Assembly: GCF_001436305.1 (NCBI RefSeq)
Contig: NZ_AZFO01000005.1
Coordinates: 39,487-103,486 of the forward strand
Direction of reading: 5' to 3'
Source: Lactobacillus ultunensis DSM 16047
Lineage (GTDB): Bacteria; Bacillota; Bacilli; Lactobacillales; Lactobacillaceae
Length of the DNA: 64,000 nucleotides
Both the position numbers and the translations under genes were made by a program. A model generated the notes under the pieces. The model was given only the letters and a program-made list of their open reading frames with translations, had not been told where the DNA came from and searched no databases. Positions 1-8,204 of this stretch are shown here, piece by piece; positions within the stretch are counted from its first letter, which is position 1; each line of letters opens with the position of its first letter.

Positions 1-85
1 AGCTGCTATTAAACGAGCTACTCCACATCAGTTGGTCGATTTTGTACAAAACTTATTCTTTAATGAAAGCTATGTTTTAAAATGA
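1..85 (+). CDS. ymfF: M16 family peptidase-like protein YmfF, C-terminal end only (partial)
   Basis: An open frame enters at the left edge (first full codon at base 2), gives 27 residues ending in ESYVLK, and stops with TGA at 83-85. That stop overlaps the ATG of the following M16 peptidase in an ATGA arrangement. In Firmicutes the YmfF and YmfH M16 proteins are encoded as an adjacent pair, so this tail is most likely the YmfF partner. The assignment rests on position and the stop/start overlap; the fragment itself carries no diagnostic motif. Confidence 0.7.
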   Translation, partial: AAIKRATPHQLVDFVQNLFFNESYVLK

Positions 86-1332
86 TTACACCTAAGATAA
101 TAAAAAGAAAATATAAATCAGGTTTTAAAGCGGAAGTAATTTTGAAGCCCCACTTTTATCAACGCTTTTTTGGTATCATTATTGATTTTGGTAGTAGCGA
201 CTCGCAAAAAGTAGCAGGTTCAGCTCATTTTTTGGAGCACAAGCTGTTCGCTAAAAAAGATGGAGATATTTCTTTTAAATTTGAAAACATTGGTGCTGAT
301 GTCAATGCTTTTACGTCTTTCAATGAAACTATGTTTTATTGTAGTGGCATTGAACATACGCCTAAAATGATAGATTTATTATTTGAATTAGTAGGTGAAC
401 CATGTTTTACCAAGCAGAATATTGCTAAAGAGGCGCCAATTATTAAGCAAGAATTAGCTATGTATAAGGATGATCCCATTTGGAGCGTCAATAATGCAAT
501 TATGACGGGAATGTTTGATCATTCTAATCTTGGGACAGAAGTAGTAGGTACTGAAGAATCAATTGGAAAAATAACTAAGCAAAATTTGACCGCTGCCTAT
601 GAAGAAAATTATGTGCCAAGTAAAATGCAATTTGTAGCTTGTGGTGATTTTTCTAATAATCAGGTGCAAACAATTTTACGGCAAGTAGGTAAATTGCAGG
701 CAAAATACTTGGAAGGAAGAAAAGCAATTTCAAGCAAGATTGAACATCCTAATGGCTTAATGAAGGATCAAGTTTTACCTGTTCAAGGGGATTCTAATGT
801 TTTTGGTGTGGGCATTCGCTTTAAAAACTTTAAGAAAGTATTATCAAGTCTTGATTTGACTCAAATTCTATTAGAAATAGTGTTAGAATCAAAATTAAGT
901 GTGATGGGACCGTGGTTTGAAGAGATGAGATCTAAAAAATTGTTGACCAATCCTCTTCAAATTTCAGTTAATTACACAAGACAGGGCGACTTTGCAACTA
1001 TTTTTGGCGTGAGTCCACAAGCAAACGAAGCAATAAAAAAAATAAAGCAGATTTTGACAGAGCCATTAATTAAAAATTCTGATCAATATCGCTTTATTGA
1101 AAATAATTTTGCATTGCAAAAGGAAGAATGGTTTGCGCGCACTGTTAGAACTATTAATGATCTTTCATCGTTGGCAATTGAAATGATTGAAGAAAATCTG
1201 GATGATGAGAATCTAGAGTTAAATCTGAAGAAATTACAGGTTATGAGCTTTGATGAATTTAATCAAGTTTGCCAACAAATTATGAAAGAGAGTGCAATTT
1301 GTTCTGCTTATTTAGATCCTAATAAGGGGTGA
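82..1332 (+). CDS. ymfH: M16 family zinc peptidase YmfH
   Basis: 416-residue insulinase/processing-peptidase-type protein. The inverted zinc motif HxxEH is intact (His49-Phe-Leu-Glu52-His53), and a third acidic ligand is likely Glu124 in the IIKQELAMYKDDP segment, so this is the catalytic-type half of the YmfF/YmfH pair. No signal peptide is visible, which suggests a cytoplasmic enzyme. The physiological substrate of the pair is not established. The ATG overlaps the upstream stop and has no clear Shine-Dalgarno of its own, which points to translational coupling. It is followed 7 nt later by the SDR gene ymfI, the usual order in this locus. Confidence 0.9.
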   Translation: MITPKIIKRKYKSGFKAEVILKPHFYQRFFGIIIDFGSSDSQKVAGSAHFLEHKLFAKKDGDISFKFENIGADVNAFTSFNETMFYCSGIEHTPKMIDLLFELVGEPCFTKQNIAKEAPIIKQELAMYKDDPIWSVNNAIMTGMFDHSNLGTEVVGTEESIGKITKQNLTAAYEENYVPSKMQFVACGDFSNNQVQTILRQVGKLQAKYLEGRKAISSKIEHPNGLMKDQVLPVQGDSNVFGVGIRFKNFKKVLSSLDLTQILLEIVLESKLSVMGPWFEEMRSKKLLTNPLQISVNYTRQGDFATIFGVSPQANEAIKKIKQILTEPLIKNSDQYRFIENNFALQKEEWFARTVRTINDLSSLAIEMIEENLDDENLELNLKKLQVMSFDEFNQVCQQIMKESAICSAYLDPNKG

Positions 1333-1339
1333 TAAATGA

Positions 1340-2068
1340 ATGAAGCGAGCGATTGTATTTGGAGCAACTGGTGGAATAGGGCAGGATATTTGTCGAGACT
1401 TAGCTGCTAGCGGTTGGTCACTTTACTTGCACTATAATTCGAAAGAACAATTTGCAATGAATCTGGCTCAAGACTTGTTTGATAAATATCCAAACCAAGA
1501 TTTTATGCCGATACAGTTAGATTTCAATTCGAGTGATGAACAATTAACTGAATTTGTACAAAATCTTTTACCAGTGAATGCAGCTGTGTTTGCTCAAGGC
1601 GTTACCAATTATGGCTTTTTGGGTGATGAAGACCTTGCAAATATTGCTAAATTAATTAGAATAAATCTCGCGGTACCAATAAAGCTTACTAAATTATTAG
1701 AGCCACAGCTGATGAAACAGAGTTTTAGTCGAATTGTTTATCTAGGTTCTGTTTATGGCGGTGATGGTAGTGCATTAGAGTCAGTTTATAGTGCAACGAA
1801 GGGTGGTCTCACCCGTTTTGCACAGGCTTATGCTCGTGAAGTAGCTTCTAATAATTTGACTGTTAATGTAATTGCGCCAGGTGCTGTAAAAACAAATATG
1901 AATGCAATCTTTTCTAAAAATACGATTGAAAAGGTTCAAGAAGAAATTCCTTTAGGTCGTTGGGCAAAAGGAAAGGATATTTCATACTGGGTTAAAACGT
2001 TATTAGACAAGCGTAATAGCTACCTTACTGGACAGACAATTTATGTTACTGGCGGCTGGCTTTTATAA
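1340..2068 (+). CDS. ymfI: SDR family oxidoreductase YmfI (FabG-like)
   Basis: 242-residue short-chain dehydrogenase/reductase. The N-terminal cofactor motif is GATGGIG (residues 8-14), and the catalytic set appears as Ser137 in YLGSVYG with Tyr150 and Lys154 in YSATKGG. It resembles FabG 3-oxoacyl-ACP reductases, but the location downstream of ymfF-ymfH identifies it as the YmfI paralogue, whose substrate is unknown. The start ATG follows an AGGGG stretch by about 10 nt. It is cotranscribed with ymfH. The next gene has its own promoter-like sequence, so this probably ends the ymf run. Confidence 0.85.
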   Translation: MKRAIVFGATGGIGQDICRDLAASGWSLYLHYNSKEQFAMNLAQDLFDKYPNQDFMPIQLDFNSSDEQLTEFVQNLLPVNAAVFAQGVTNYGFLGDEDLANIAKLIRINLAVPIKLTKLLEPQLMKQSFSRIVYLGSVYGGDGSALESVYSATKGGLTRFAQAYAREVASNNLTVNVIAPGAVKTNMNAIFSKNTIEKVQEEIPLGRWAKGKDISYWVKTLLDKRNSYLTGQTIYVTGGWLL

Positions 2069-2073
2069 CTAAG

Positions 2074-2102
2074 ACGTTATTGTAAAGATTTTATGGTATA
2101 CT
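2074..2102 (+). promoter_or_regulatory. Candidate sigma-A promoter for rodZ/ymfM (extended -10)
   Basis: TATACT at 2097-2102 is preceded by TG one base upstream (TGGTATACT), an extended -10. The -35 region at 2074-2079 (ACGTTA) is poor, which is tolerated with an extended -10. It lies in the 67-nt gap before the rodZ start. Confidence 0.45.
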
Positions 2103-2135
2103 CAATTTGTTAAAATTAATTTGGAAGAGGTAAAC

Positions 2136-3278
2136 ATGACAAATATCGGAGATAAACTAAAAGAAGCTAGAGAAGTAAAAGGGCTTTCAATTGAAGATGT
2201 TGAAAGAATAACAAAAATTCAAAGTAGATATCTGATCGCAATTGAAAAAAATGAATTTGATAAGCTCCCAGGTGATTTTTATGTTAGAGCATTTATTCGT
2301 CAATATGCTCAAGTTGTTGGATTAGATGGCAAAGAATTACTCAGTGATTATCATGAAGATGTCCCAGAAGCTAAGCCAGATGAGTATGTGGAAAATTCCA
2401 TTGATAATAAGAGCGAAGAGGTACATGAGACTACAGATAATACGAAAAAACTATGGAAGAATTATTTACCTCGGATTGCGATTGGTCTGGGTGTAATTAT
2501 TCTCGTCTTAGTTGTTTATGTGTTATATGCCAAGATTTCATCAGGTGGTCACCATAATGAAACTGATGAAAATAATAGAGTAACAGTTTCATCCCAGAAG
2601 TCCTCGTCATCTTCTAAGAAACCAAAAAAGAAGATTACTGTAAATCCAGTTAAAGTAAAGAAAATTAATAATAATGAATATCGAGTTATTGGTTTGAAAA
2701 AGAATCGTCATTTAACCGTGCATGCTGGTTCTACACGAAATATTTCTGCTAGTGTCTCAATTGACGGATATACTACATGGCAATCAACCTTAATTGCAAA
2801 ACAAAAGCATATAATCACTCTTCCGTCAAATGCACATCGTGTAGTAGTAACATTAGGTAATGATAATGGTACCTCTATTACTATTGCTGGTAAAAAGATA
2901 CCATTTGTGCCAAATAATGCATATCGAATTATTACTTTATTAATTGGTAATGCTAAGAAATCGGTGGACCGCACCAACCGTTTAAATGGTCAACCTAATA
3001 ATCATCACAATAATAGTAATACTTCTAGTTATAAGAATAACAATAATTCAACTGGTCAAAGCTCAATTCAAAGCAGATCGAACAACACAAATAATAGTAC
3101 AACTACTCAAAGCAGACATACGCAATCTTCGACAACAACTACCCAAAGTAGTCAGTCACATACGCAGAGTAGCCAAAATACTCAATCTTCTACTGTTCAA
3201 TCCTCAACTACTACTCAAAATAACGGTGGTGATACCTCTGGTAACAATAGTAGCGGAAACGGAAATAATGGCAATTAG
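2136..3278 (+). CDS. rodZ: RodZ-family helix-turn-helix membrane protein (YmfM) with low-complexity tail
   Basis: 380 residues. An Xre-like HTH_25 domain occupies about residues 1-70, an acidic linker follows, then one transmembrane helix at about 112-132. An extracellular beta-rich DUF4115-like region spans about 170-285, and the last 90-100 residues are almost only Ser, Thr, Gln, Asn and Gly. RodZ proteins couple the elongation machinery (MreB) to cell shape. The ATG at 2136 is preferred over the in-frame TTG at 2121, because GGAAGAGG at 2123-2130 makes a well-spaced ribosome binding site only for the ATG. Position before pgsA matches ymfM-pgsA of other Firmicutes. The tail is much longer and simpler than in most homologues. 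Confidence 0.85.
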   Translation: MTNIGDKLKEAREVKGLSIEDVERITKIQSRYLIAIEKNEFDKLPGDFYVRAFIRQYAQVVGLDGKELLSDYHEDVPEAKPDEYVENSIDNKSEEVHETTDNTKKLWKNYLPRIAIGLGVIILVLVVYVLYAKISSGGHHNETDENNRVTVSSQKSSSSSKKPKKKITVNPVKVKKINNNEYRVIGLKKNRHLTVHAGSTRNISASVSIDGYTTWQSTLIAKQKHIITLPSNAHRVVVTLGNDNGTSITIAGKKIPFVPNNAYRIITLLIGNAKKSVDRTNRLNGQPNNHHNNSNTSSYKNNNNSTGQSSIQSRSNNTNNSTTTQSRHTQSSTTTTQSSQSHTQSSQNTQSSTVQSSTTTQNNGGDTSGNNSSGNGNNGN

Positions 3279-3301
3279 AATTTAGGAGAAAACAACAAAG
3301 A

Positions 3302-3862
3302 ATGAATTTACCTAATAAACTTACTGTTTTTAGAATTTTTTTGATTCCAGTATTTATGTTAATTATTATTTTTGGTGGCAATGCTAGCGTCGTAGCAGCA
3401 GGTTCAACTGTTGTGTGGAGTCGTGTAATTGCTGCGATCGTTTTCGCTGTTGCTTCTGCAACTGATTGGTTTGATGGCCATATTGCTCGTTCACGCAATA
3501 TGGTTACTAACTTTGGTAAGTTTGCTGATCCATTAGCTGACAAGATACTTACTATGACCGCATTTATCTTCTTGGTTTCATTAAACTTAGCTCCAGCATG
3601 GGTTGTAGCTATTATTGTTTGTCGTGAATTAGCAGTCACTGGTTTGCGTTTAATCTTGGCTGAAAACAAAGGTCAAGTTTTGGCAGCTAAGATGCCCGGG
3701 AAGATTAAAACAACTTGCCAAATGCTTTCAATTATTTTCTTATTAATTGGGGATTTCTGGCACATTGGTACTATCTTGCTTTATCTTGCATTGATCTTTA
3801 CTATTTACTCAGGTTATGATTATTTCCATCAATCATGGGGAGTATTCAAGGGCTCTATGTAA
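3302..3862 (+). CDS. pgsA: CDP-diacylglycerol--glycerol-3-phosphate 3-phosphatidyltransferase
   Basis: 186-residue integral membrane enzyme for the committed step of phosphatidylglycerol synthesis. The CDP-alcohol phosphotransferase signature DxxDGxxAR...G...D...D is complete: Asp55, Asp58, Gly59, Arg63, Gly72, Asp76 and Asp80. Several hydrophobic helices follow. The protein opens with NLPNKLTVFR, the standard PgsA N-terminus. An AGGAG ribosome binding site at 3284-3288 is somewhat distant (13 nt). It sits 23 nt after rodZ and ends in a terminator. In many relatives cinA follows pgsA; here it is absent and recA comes next. Confidence 0.95.
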   Translation: MNLPNKLTVFRIFLIPVFMLIIIFGGNASVVAAGSTVVWSRVIAAIVFAVASATDWFDGHIARSRNMVTNFGKFADPLADKILTMTAFIFLVSLNLAPAWVVAIIVCRELAVTGLRLILAENKGQVLAAKMPGKIKTTCQMLSIIFLLIGDFWHIGTILLYLALIFTIYSGYDYFHQSWGVFKGSM

Positions 3863-3885
3863 AAAACTACAATTAAAGATATATT

Positions 3886-3914
3886 AAAAGAAGCATGAAT
3901 TTGCTTCTTTTTTT
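3886..3914 (+). terminator. Rho-independent terminator after pgsA
   Basis: Nine-bp stem AAAGAAGCA (3887-3895) / TGCTTCTTT (3902-3910) with a 6-nt loop, ending in a seven-T run at 3908-3914. Confidence 0.85.
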
Positions 3915-3924
3915 GTTTCTTCGG

Positions 3925-3955
3925 AAAAAAAACACGTTTTTTTGCGTAATAAATA
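3925..3955 (+). promoter_or_regulatory. Com-box-like (ComX/SigH-type) promoter element upstream of recA
   Basis: An A8 tract (3925-3932) is followed by a T7 tract and GCGTAATAAATA (3944-3955). The 17-nt string TTTTTGCGTAATAAATA at 3939-3955 recurs exactly 16 nt upstream of the comFA start codon. Late-competence promoters of streptococci and lactococci have a T-rich stretch followed by a TACGAATA-like box; this resembles that layout. Function is inferred. Confidence 0.45.
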
Positions 3956-3973
3956 GTGTAGGCTAAATATTTT

Positions 3974-3985
3974 GAACATTAGTTT
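3974..3985 (+). promoter_or_regulatory. SOS (LexA/DinR) box-like site upstream of recA
   Basis: GAAC-ATTA-GTTT lies 10 nt upstream of the -35 element. The Gram-positive LexA consensus is CGAAC-N4-GTTCG; the two five-base arms here are TGAAC and GTTTG, eight of ten matches. The place in front of recA is where an SOS box is expected. Confidence 0.45.
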
Positions 3986-3994
3986 GCATTTTGC

Positions 3995-4024
3995 TTGCAA
4001 ATTAGATATTGGACAAAGTATAAT
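3995..4024 (+). promoter_or_regulatory. Sigma-A promoter of recA
   Basis: TTGCAA (3995-4000), an 18-nt spacer and a perfect TATAAT (4019-4024), 30 nt before the recA start codon. Confidence 0.7.
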
Positions 4025-4053
4025 TATTAAGTACAAAAAATTAGGAGGACGAA

Positions 4054-5163
4054 ATGGCCAAAGATGAAAAAAAGGCTGCTTTAGATGCAGCGCTCAAGAA
4101 AATTGAAAAGAACTTTGGTAAAGGTGCTGTTATGCGTATGGGTGAAAAAGCTGATACGCAAATTTCAACGGTGTCAACAGGTTCACTTGCTTTGGATGCT
4201 GCCATTGGTGTTGGTGGCTATCCTCGTGGCCGTATTATCGAAGTTTATGGTCCTGAATCATCTGGTAAGACTACTGTTGCACTTCATGCTGTAGCTGAAG
4301 TACAGAAACGTGGCGGTACAGCTGCTTATATTGATGCCGAAAATGCAATGGATCCTGCTTATGCGGAAGCTTTGGGCGTTGATATTGATTCACTTATTTT
4401 ATCTCAACCTAACACTGGTGAAGAGGGGCTGCAGATTGCCGATACTTTGATCTCGAGTGGAGCAATTGACATTGTAGTAGTTGACTCAGTAGCTGCATTA
4501 GTACCTCGTGCTGAAATTGAAGGCGAGATGGGGGATGCTCACGTGGGTTTGCAAGCACGTTTAATGAGTCAAGCCTTGCGTAAGTTATCTGGTACTATTT
4601 CTAAAACCAAAACGATTGCCATTTTTATTAACCAGATTCGTGAAAAAGTTGGTGTTATGTTTGGTAATCCTGAAACTACGCCAGGTGGTCGTGCTTTGAA
4701 GTTTTACTCCACGATTCGTCTTGAAGTAAGAAGAGCAGAACAAATTAAGCAATCTGGTGAAGTTCTTGGTAATCGTGTCAAAATTAAGGTTGTAAAGAAC
4801 AAGGTTGCTCCGCCATTTAAGGTAGCAGAAGTAGATATCATGTATGGTAAGGGAATTTCACAAAGTGGTGAATTGCTCGACATGGCTGCTGATAAGGATA
4901 TTATTGATAAGGCAGGTTCGTGGTATTCATATAAGAGCGATCGAATTGGACAAGGCCGCGAGAATGCTAAGAAATATCTTGAAGAACACCCAGATATTTA
5001 TCAAGATATTCAAGAGCAGGTTAGAAAAGCTTATGGTATTGATAAGCAATCAATTGCTGATCGTGAAAATCCTGAAAGAATAAAGGAAAAGCGTGAAGAA
5101 GCACAAGCTAAGGAAGAGAAAAAAGCTTCAACAGATGCTAAAGACGCTGAAAAGACAAAATAA
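4054..5163 (+). CDS. recA: Recombinase RecA
   Basis: 369 residues. RecA forms nucleoprotein filaments for homologous recombination, triggers LexA self-cleavage, and handles incoming single strands in transformation. Walker A GPESSGKT is at residues 66-73, the Walker B-like [12 protein letters not shown] follows at about 143-154, and the DNA-binding loop 2 region lies around [12 protein letters not shown]. The C-terminal 35 residues are a highly charged Lys/Glu/Asp tail typical of the family. AGGAGG at 4043-4048 sets the start. Upstream sequence offers a sigma-A promoter, an SOS-like box and a com-box-like motif, so both damage and competence control are plausible. Confidence 0.99.
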   Translation: MAKDEKKAALDAALKKIEKNFGKGAVMRMGEKADTQISTVSTGSLALDAAIGVGGYPRGRIIEVYGPESSGKTTVALHAVAEVQKRGGTAAYIDAENAMDPAYAEALGVDIDSLILSQPNTGEEGLQIADTLISSGAIDIVVVDSVAALVPRAEIEGEMGDAHVGLQARLMSQALRKLSGTISKTKTIAIFINQIREKVGVMFGNPETTPGGRALKFYSTIRLEVRRAEQIKQSGEVLGNRVKIKVVKNKVAPPFKVAEVDIMYGKGISQSGELLDMAADKDIIDKAGSWYSYKSDRIGQGRENAKKYLEEHPDIYQDIQEQVRKAYGIDKQSIADRENPERIKEKREEAQAKEEKKASTDAKDAEKTK

Positions 5164-5174
5164 AAAGTGATATG

Positions 5175-5203
5175 AACCTTGGAATTATCTTCCAAGGTTT
5201 TTT
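5175..5203 (+). terminator. Terminator after recA
   Basis: Perfect 10-bp stem AACCTTGGAA (5175-5184) / TTCCAAGGTT (5190-5199), loop TTATC, then a T run to 5203. Confidence 0.9.
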
Positions 5204-5211
5204 CATGTAGA

Positions 5212-5240
5212 TTGACATGGACTCGTAGGTTCTTTATCAT
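5212..5240 (+). promoter_or_regulatory. Sigma-A promoter of rny
   Basis: Consensus TTGACA (5212-5217), a 17-nt spacer and TATCAT (5235-5240), 41 nt before the start codon. Confidence 0.8.
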
Positions 5241-5281
5241 AAAAGTTGTGTGAATAATTCTAAAAAAAGGCGATAGTAATC

Positions 5282-6913
5282 ATGAATACAATAATTATGA
5301 TTCCCGTCGCAACTGCCATTGTTTCGATTTTGGTGGGTACAGTGTTGGGTTATGCGATTCGTAAGCATTCTTGGGAACAGAAAGCTCAGAATGCGCAGAA
5401 TGATGCTGACCACATTTTGGCTGATGCTAAGGCACAGGTAACTGCTGCTGAAGCTGAAGTTAATGCACAAAAGCAAGCAGCGGAAGCTGTTAAACAAAGT
5501 GCTGAAAATACTAAGAAAGAAAAAATTCTTGAAGCTCAAGAACAAATCCGTGATTTTAGGCAAAAAACCGAAGATGAATTGAATGTTAAGAAAGACAATT
5601 TAGCTCGGAAAAAGAACCGTTTGCAACAACGTGAAGATACCTTAGATCATAAGAATTCTTTATTAGATGAACGAGAAGCTGGACTCACGCAAAAGGAAGA
5701 CCAATTAAAGCAGCAAGATGCTAGCCTAAAGGCAAAATTGGCTGAAGCTGATGAGTTAGTAGAAAATAGACGGCAAAAGCTATATGACGTAGCTAAATTA
5801 GATAAAGAACAAGCTAGGAAGATTGTGCTTGATCAATTATCTGATGAACTAGTCAAAGAACGTGCCGAGATGATCAGAAATAGTAACGAAGAAGTTAAGG
5901 CTAGAGCTGATCATTATGCTAATCAAGTTATTGTTGATGCTATTCAAAGCAGTGCAGCAGATACTGTGGCTGAAACCACTGTTTCTGTTGTTGATTTACC
6001 AAATGAAGAAATGAAGGGTCGAATTATTGGTCGTGAAGGCCGTAATATTCGCTCATTTGAAGCTTTGACTGGTATTGACCTAATTATTGATGATACGCCA
6101 AAGGTTGTTACATTAAGCGGATTTGATCCAATTAGACGAGAAATTGCTAAGAGAGCAATGGAACGTTTGATTAAAGATGGTAGAATTCACCCAGCTCGAA
6201 TTGAGGAAATGGTTGATAAGGCCAGAAAAGAAGTTAATGATGATATTTATGAAGCAGGTGAAAGTGCTTTGATGGAGCTTGGTATTCATAGAATGAATCC
6301 AGAGCTAGTTAAGACACTAGGCCGCTTGAAATATCGTACTTCGTATGGACAAAATGTTTTGTCACACTCAATTGAAGTTGGGAAGCTAGCAGGTACTATG
6401 GCTGCGGAACTGGGCTTAGATGAAAAGTTAGCGGTTCGCGCGGGATTATTACACGATATAGGTAAAGCCATCGATCATGATATTGAAGGTTCCCATGTAG
6501 AAATTGGGGTTGAATTAACACGTAAATATCATGAACCTGATGTTGTAGTTAACGCGATTGCTGCACACCACGGTGATGTGCCTAAGCTATCGTTTATTGC
6601 TGAACTTGTTGTTGCAGCAGATACGATTTCTTCGGCTCGTCCAGGTGCAAGAAGCGAGAGTTTGGAGAATTACATCAGACGTTTGACTGAGCTAGAAAAG
6701 ATAGCTAAGAGCTACCAAGGCGTCAAGCAAGCATATGCTATTCAAGCTGGACGTGAGGTTCGGGTTATGGTTGAACCTGATGAAATTTCAGATGATCGTA
6801 CAGTTATTTTGGCACGTGATATCCGTAATCAAGTAGAAAAAGAACTGGATTATCCAGGTAATATCAAGATTACCGTTATCCGTGAAAAACGAGTTGTAGC
6901 GATTGCTAAGTAA
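5282..6913 (+). CDS. rny: Ribonuclease Y
   Basis: 543-residue membrane-anchored endoribonuclease that initiates mRNA decay in Firmicutes. An N-terminal transmembrane helix (about 5-25) is followed by a long Glu/Lys/Gln-rich coiled coil (about 30-190), a KH RNA-binding domain with the GxxG-type loop IGREGRN, and an HD metal-dependent phosphohydrolase domain with LLHDIGKA and later HH. The length is slightly above the common 520, from a longer coiled coil. It follows recA, as in related genomes, but as its own unit with promoter and terminator on either side. Confidence 0.97.
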   Translation: MNTIIMIPVATAIVSILVGTVLGYAIRKHSWEQKAQNAQNDADHILADAKAQVTAAEAEVNAQKQAAEAVKQSAENTKKEKILEAQEQIRDFRQKTEDELNVKKDNLARKKNRLQQREDTLDHKNSLLDEREAGLTQKEDQLKQQDASLKAKLAEADELVENRRQKLYDVAKLDKEQARKIVLDQLSDELVKERAEMIRNSNEEVKARADHYANQVIVDAIQSSAADTVAETTVSVVDLPNEEMKGRIIGREGRNIRSFEALTGIDLIIDDTPKVVTLSGFDPIRREIAKRAMERLIKDGRIHPARIEEMVDKARKEVNDDIYEAGESALMELGIHRMNPELVKTLGRLKYRTSYGQNVLSHSIEVGKLAGTMAAELGLDEKLAVRAGLLHDIGKAIDHDIEGSHVEIGVELTRKYHEPDVVVNAIAAHHGDVPKLSFIAELVVAADTISSARPGARSESLENYIRRLTELEKIAKSYQGVKQAYAIQAGREVRVMVEPDEISDDRTVILARDIRNQVEKELDYPGNIKITVIREKRVVAIAK

Positions 6914-6916
6914 GTT

Positions 6917-6950
6917 AAAAGGTTTGGAATAAAAGTTCCAAACCTTTTTT
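6917..6950 (+). terminator. Terminator after rny
   Basis: Thirteen-bp stem AAAAGGTTTGGAA (6917-6929) / TTCCAAACCTTTT (6936-6948) with a 6-nt loop and terminal T run. Confidence 0.9.
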
Positions 6951-6955
6951 GCTAT

Positions 6956-6984
6956 TTGTACAAATTCTTGTCTACTTGTATAAT
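6956..6984 (+). promoter_or_regulatory. Sigma-A promoter of tagO
   Basis: TTGTAC (6956-6961), a 17-nt spacer and TATAAT (6979-6984), 31 nt before the start codon. Confidence 0.7.
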
Positions 6985-7015
6985 TAAAACAAGTAAATAA
7001 GGAAAGTAGCCATAT

Positions 7016-8173
7016 ATGTTTAAAATTATTGTTGAATTATTCTTATTAGTAATTATCTCAGCGGCAATTACGCCATTTATTCGGCGGCTTGCCTTTGTGT
7101 TAGGGGCTGTTGATAATCCAAATGCTCGTCGTGTTAATAAGAAACCAATGCCAACTATTGGGGGACTGGGCATTTTTGTTACTTTTAATATTGGTGCATT
7201 TGTGCTTTTACGAGAGCAATTTCCTACTCATGAGATTTTTTCAATCCTGCTTGCTTCAAGTGTAATTGTACTAACAGGATTAATTGATGATATTCTTGAA
7301 TTAAAACCTAGACAAAAAATGTTTGGGATTTTTATCGCATCATTGATTATTTATTTCTTAGCTGGCATTAGAATGAATGTACTAAAACTGCCGCTTATCC
7401 CACATGAGATTAATTTAGGTTGGTGGAGTTTTCCAATTACTATTTTTTGGATTCTTGCTCTAACGAATGCAGTTAACCTGATTGATGGTTTGGATGGTTT
7501 AGCTGATGGCGTATCAATGATTTCGTTAACGACAATGGGGATTGTCGGATATTTCTTTTTGCATACGCACCAGCTTTATGTACCAATTGCCTGCTTTATG
7601 TTAGCAGCTTGTTTGTTGGGCTTTTTGCCATATAATTTCCATCCAGCCAAGATTTTTTTAGGTGATACTGGTGCACTGTATATTGGCTTTATGATTGCCG
7701 TATGGTCTTTAAAAGGACTAAAAAATGTCACTTTTATTTCGTTGTTGGTCCCAATTATTATTTTAGGTGTTCCAATTACTGATACAGTTTATGCGATGAT
7801 TCGACGCAAATTGAATAAAAAGCCAATTTCAGAAGCGGATAAACATCACTTGCATCATCAATTAATGCGAATGGGCTTGACTCATCGACAAACAGTTTTA
7901 ACGATCTATGCTTTGTCATTAGTTTTCTCGTTTATTTCGCTTTTATTCTTATTGTCACCAGCATGGGGCACTTGGCTTCTTATTCTTGGTTTAGTAATTG
8001 CGCTTGAATATTTCGTAGAATCAATTGGATTATTAGGTGAAAAGTATCATCCTTTAATGAATTTGATTCAAAAAATTATTAATCAGAAGAGTAAGACGGA
8101 TCCAACCGTTGAAGTTTGGCACTTAGGTGATGAAAAACCAAATCAATTAAAAAGTAAAAAAGATCAAAAATAA
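7016..8173 (+). CDS. tagO: UDP-GlcNAc:undecaprenyl-phosphate GlcNAc-1-phosphate transferase TagO
   Basis: 385-residue polytopic membrane enzyme of the MraY/WecA superfamily. It loads GlcNAc-1-phosphate onto undecaprenyl phosphate to start wall teichoic acid (and possibly other wall polysaccharide) synthesis. Diagnostic motifs are DDILELKPRQK (Mg/substrate region), NLIDGLDGLADG, the FLGDTGALYIGF loop and the HLHHQLMRMG histidine motif typical of the WecA/TagO branch. About 10-11 hydrophobic helices are visible. The N-terminus is fixed by a GGAAAG site 9 nt upstream. It lies next to yvyE and comFA, the same neighbourhood as in Bacillus. Confidence 0.95.
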   Translation: MFKIIVELFLLVIISAAITPFIRRLAFVLGAVDNPNARRVNKKPMPTIGGLGIFVTFNIGAFVLLREQFPTHEIFSILLASSVIVLTGLIDDILELKPRQKMFGIFIASLIIYFLAGIRMNVLKLPLIPHEINLGWWSFPITIFWILALTNAVNLIDGLDGLADGVSMISLTTMGIVGYFFLHTHQLYVPIACFMLAACLLGFLPYNFHPAKIFLGDTGALYIGFMIAVWSLKGLKNVTFISLLVPIIILGVPITDTVYAMIRRKLNKKPISEADKHHLHHQLMRMGLTHRQTVLTIYALSLVFSFISLLFLLSPAWGTWLLILGLVIALEYFVESIGLLGEKYHPLMNLIQKIINQKSKTDPTVEVWHLGDEKPNQLKSKKDQK

Positions 8174-8204
8174 AACGTTTAGCAAAATTTGCTAAACGTT
8201 TTTT
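8172..8204. terminator. Bidirectional terminator between tagO and yvyE
   Basis: Stem AAAACGTTTAGC (8172-8183) / GCTAAACGTTTT (8191-8202), loop AAAATTT. It has A and T runs on either side and so can serve both convergent genes. Confidence 0.85.

Noticed and set aside
3211..3669. 152-codon open frame on the minus strand opposite rodZ and pgsA
   Set aside because: It lies fully opposite two well-supported genes, has no ribosome binding site or family resemblance, and reflects the low-complexity rodZ tail read backwards.
5237..5563. 108-codon minus-strand frame opposite the start of rny
   Set aside because: Antisense to the coiled coil of RNase Y; Ser/Leu-rich composition is the mirror of Glu/Lys/Gln codons.
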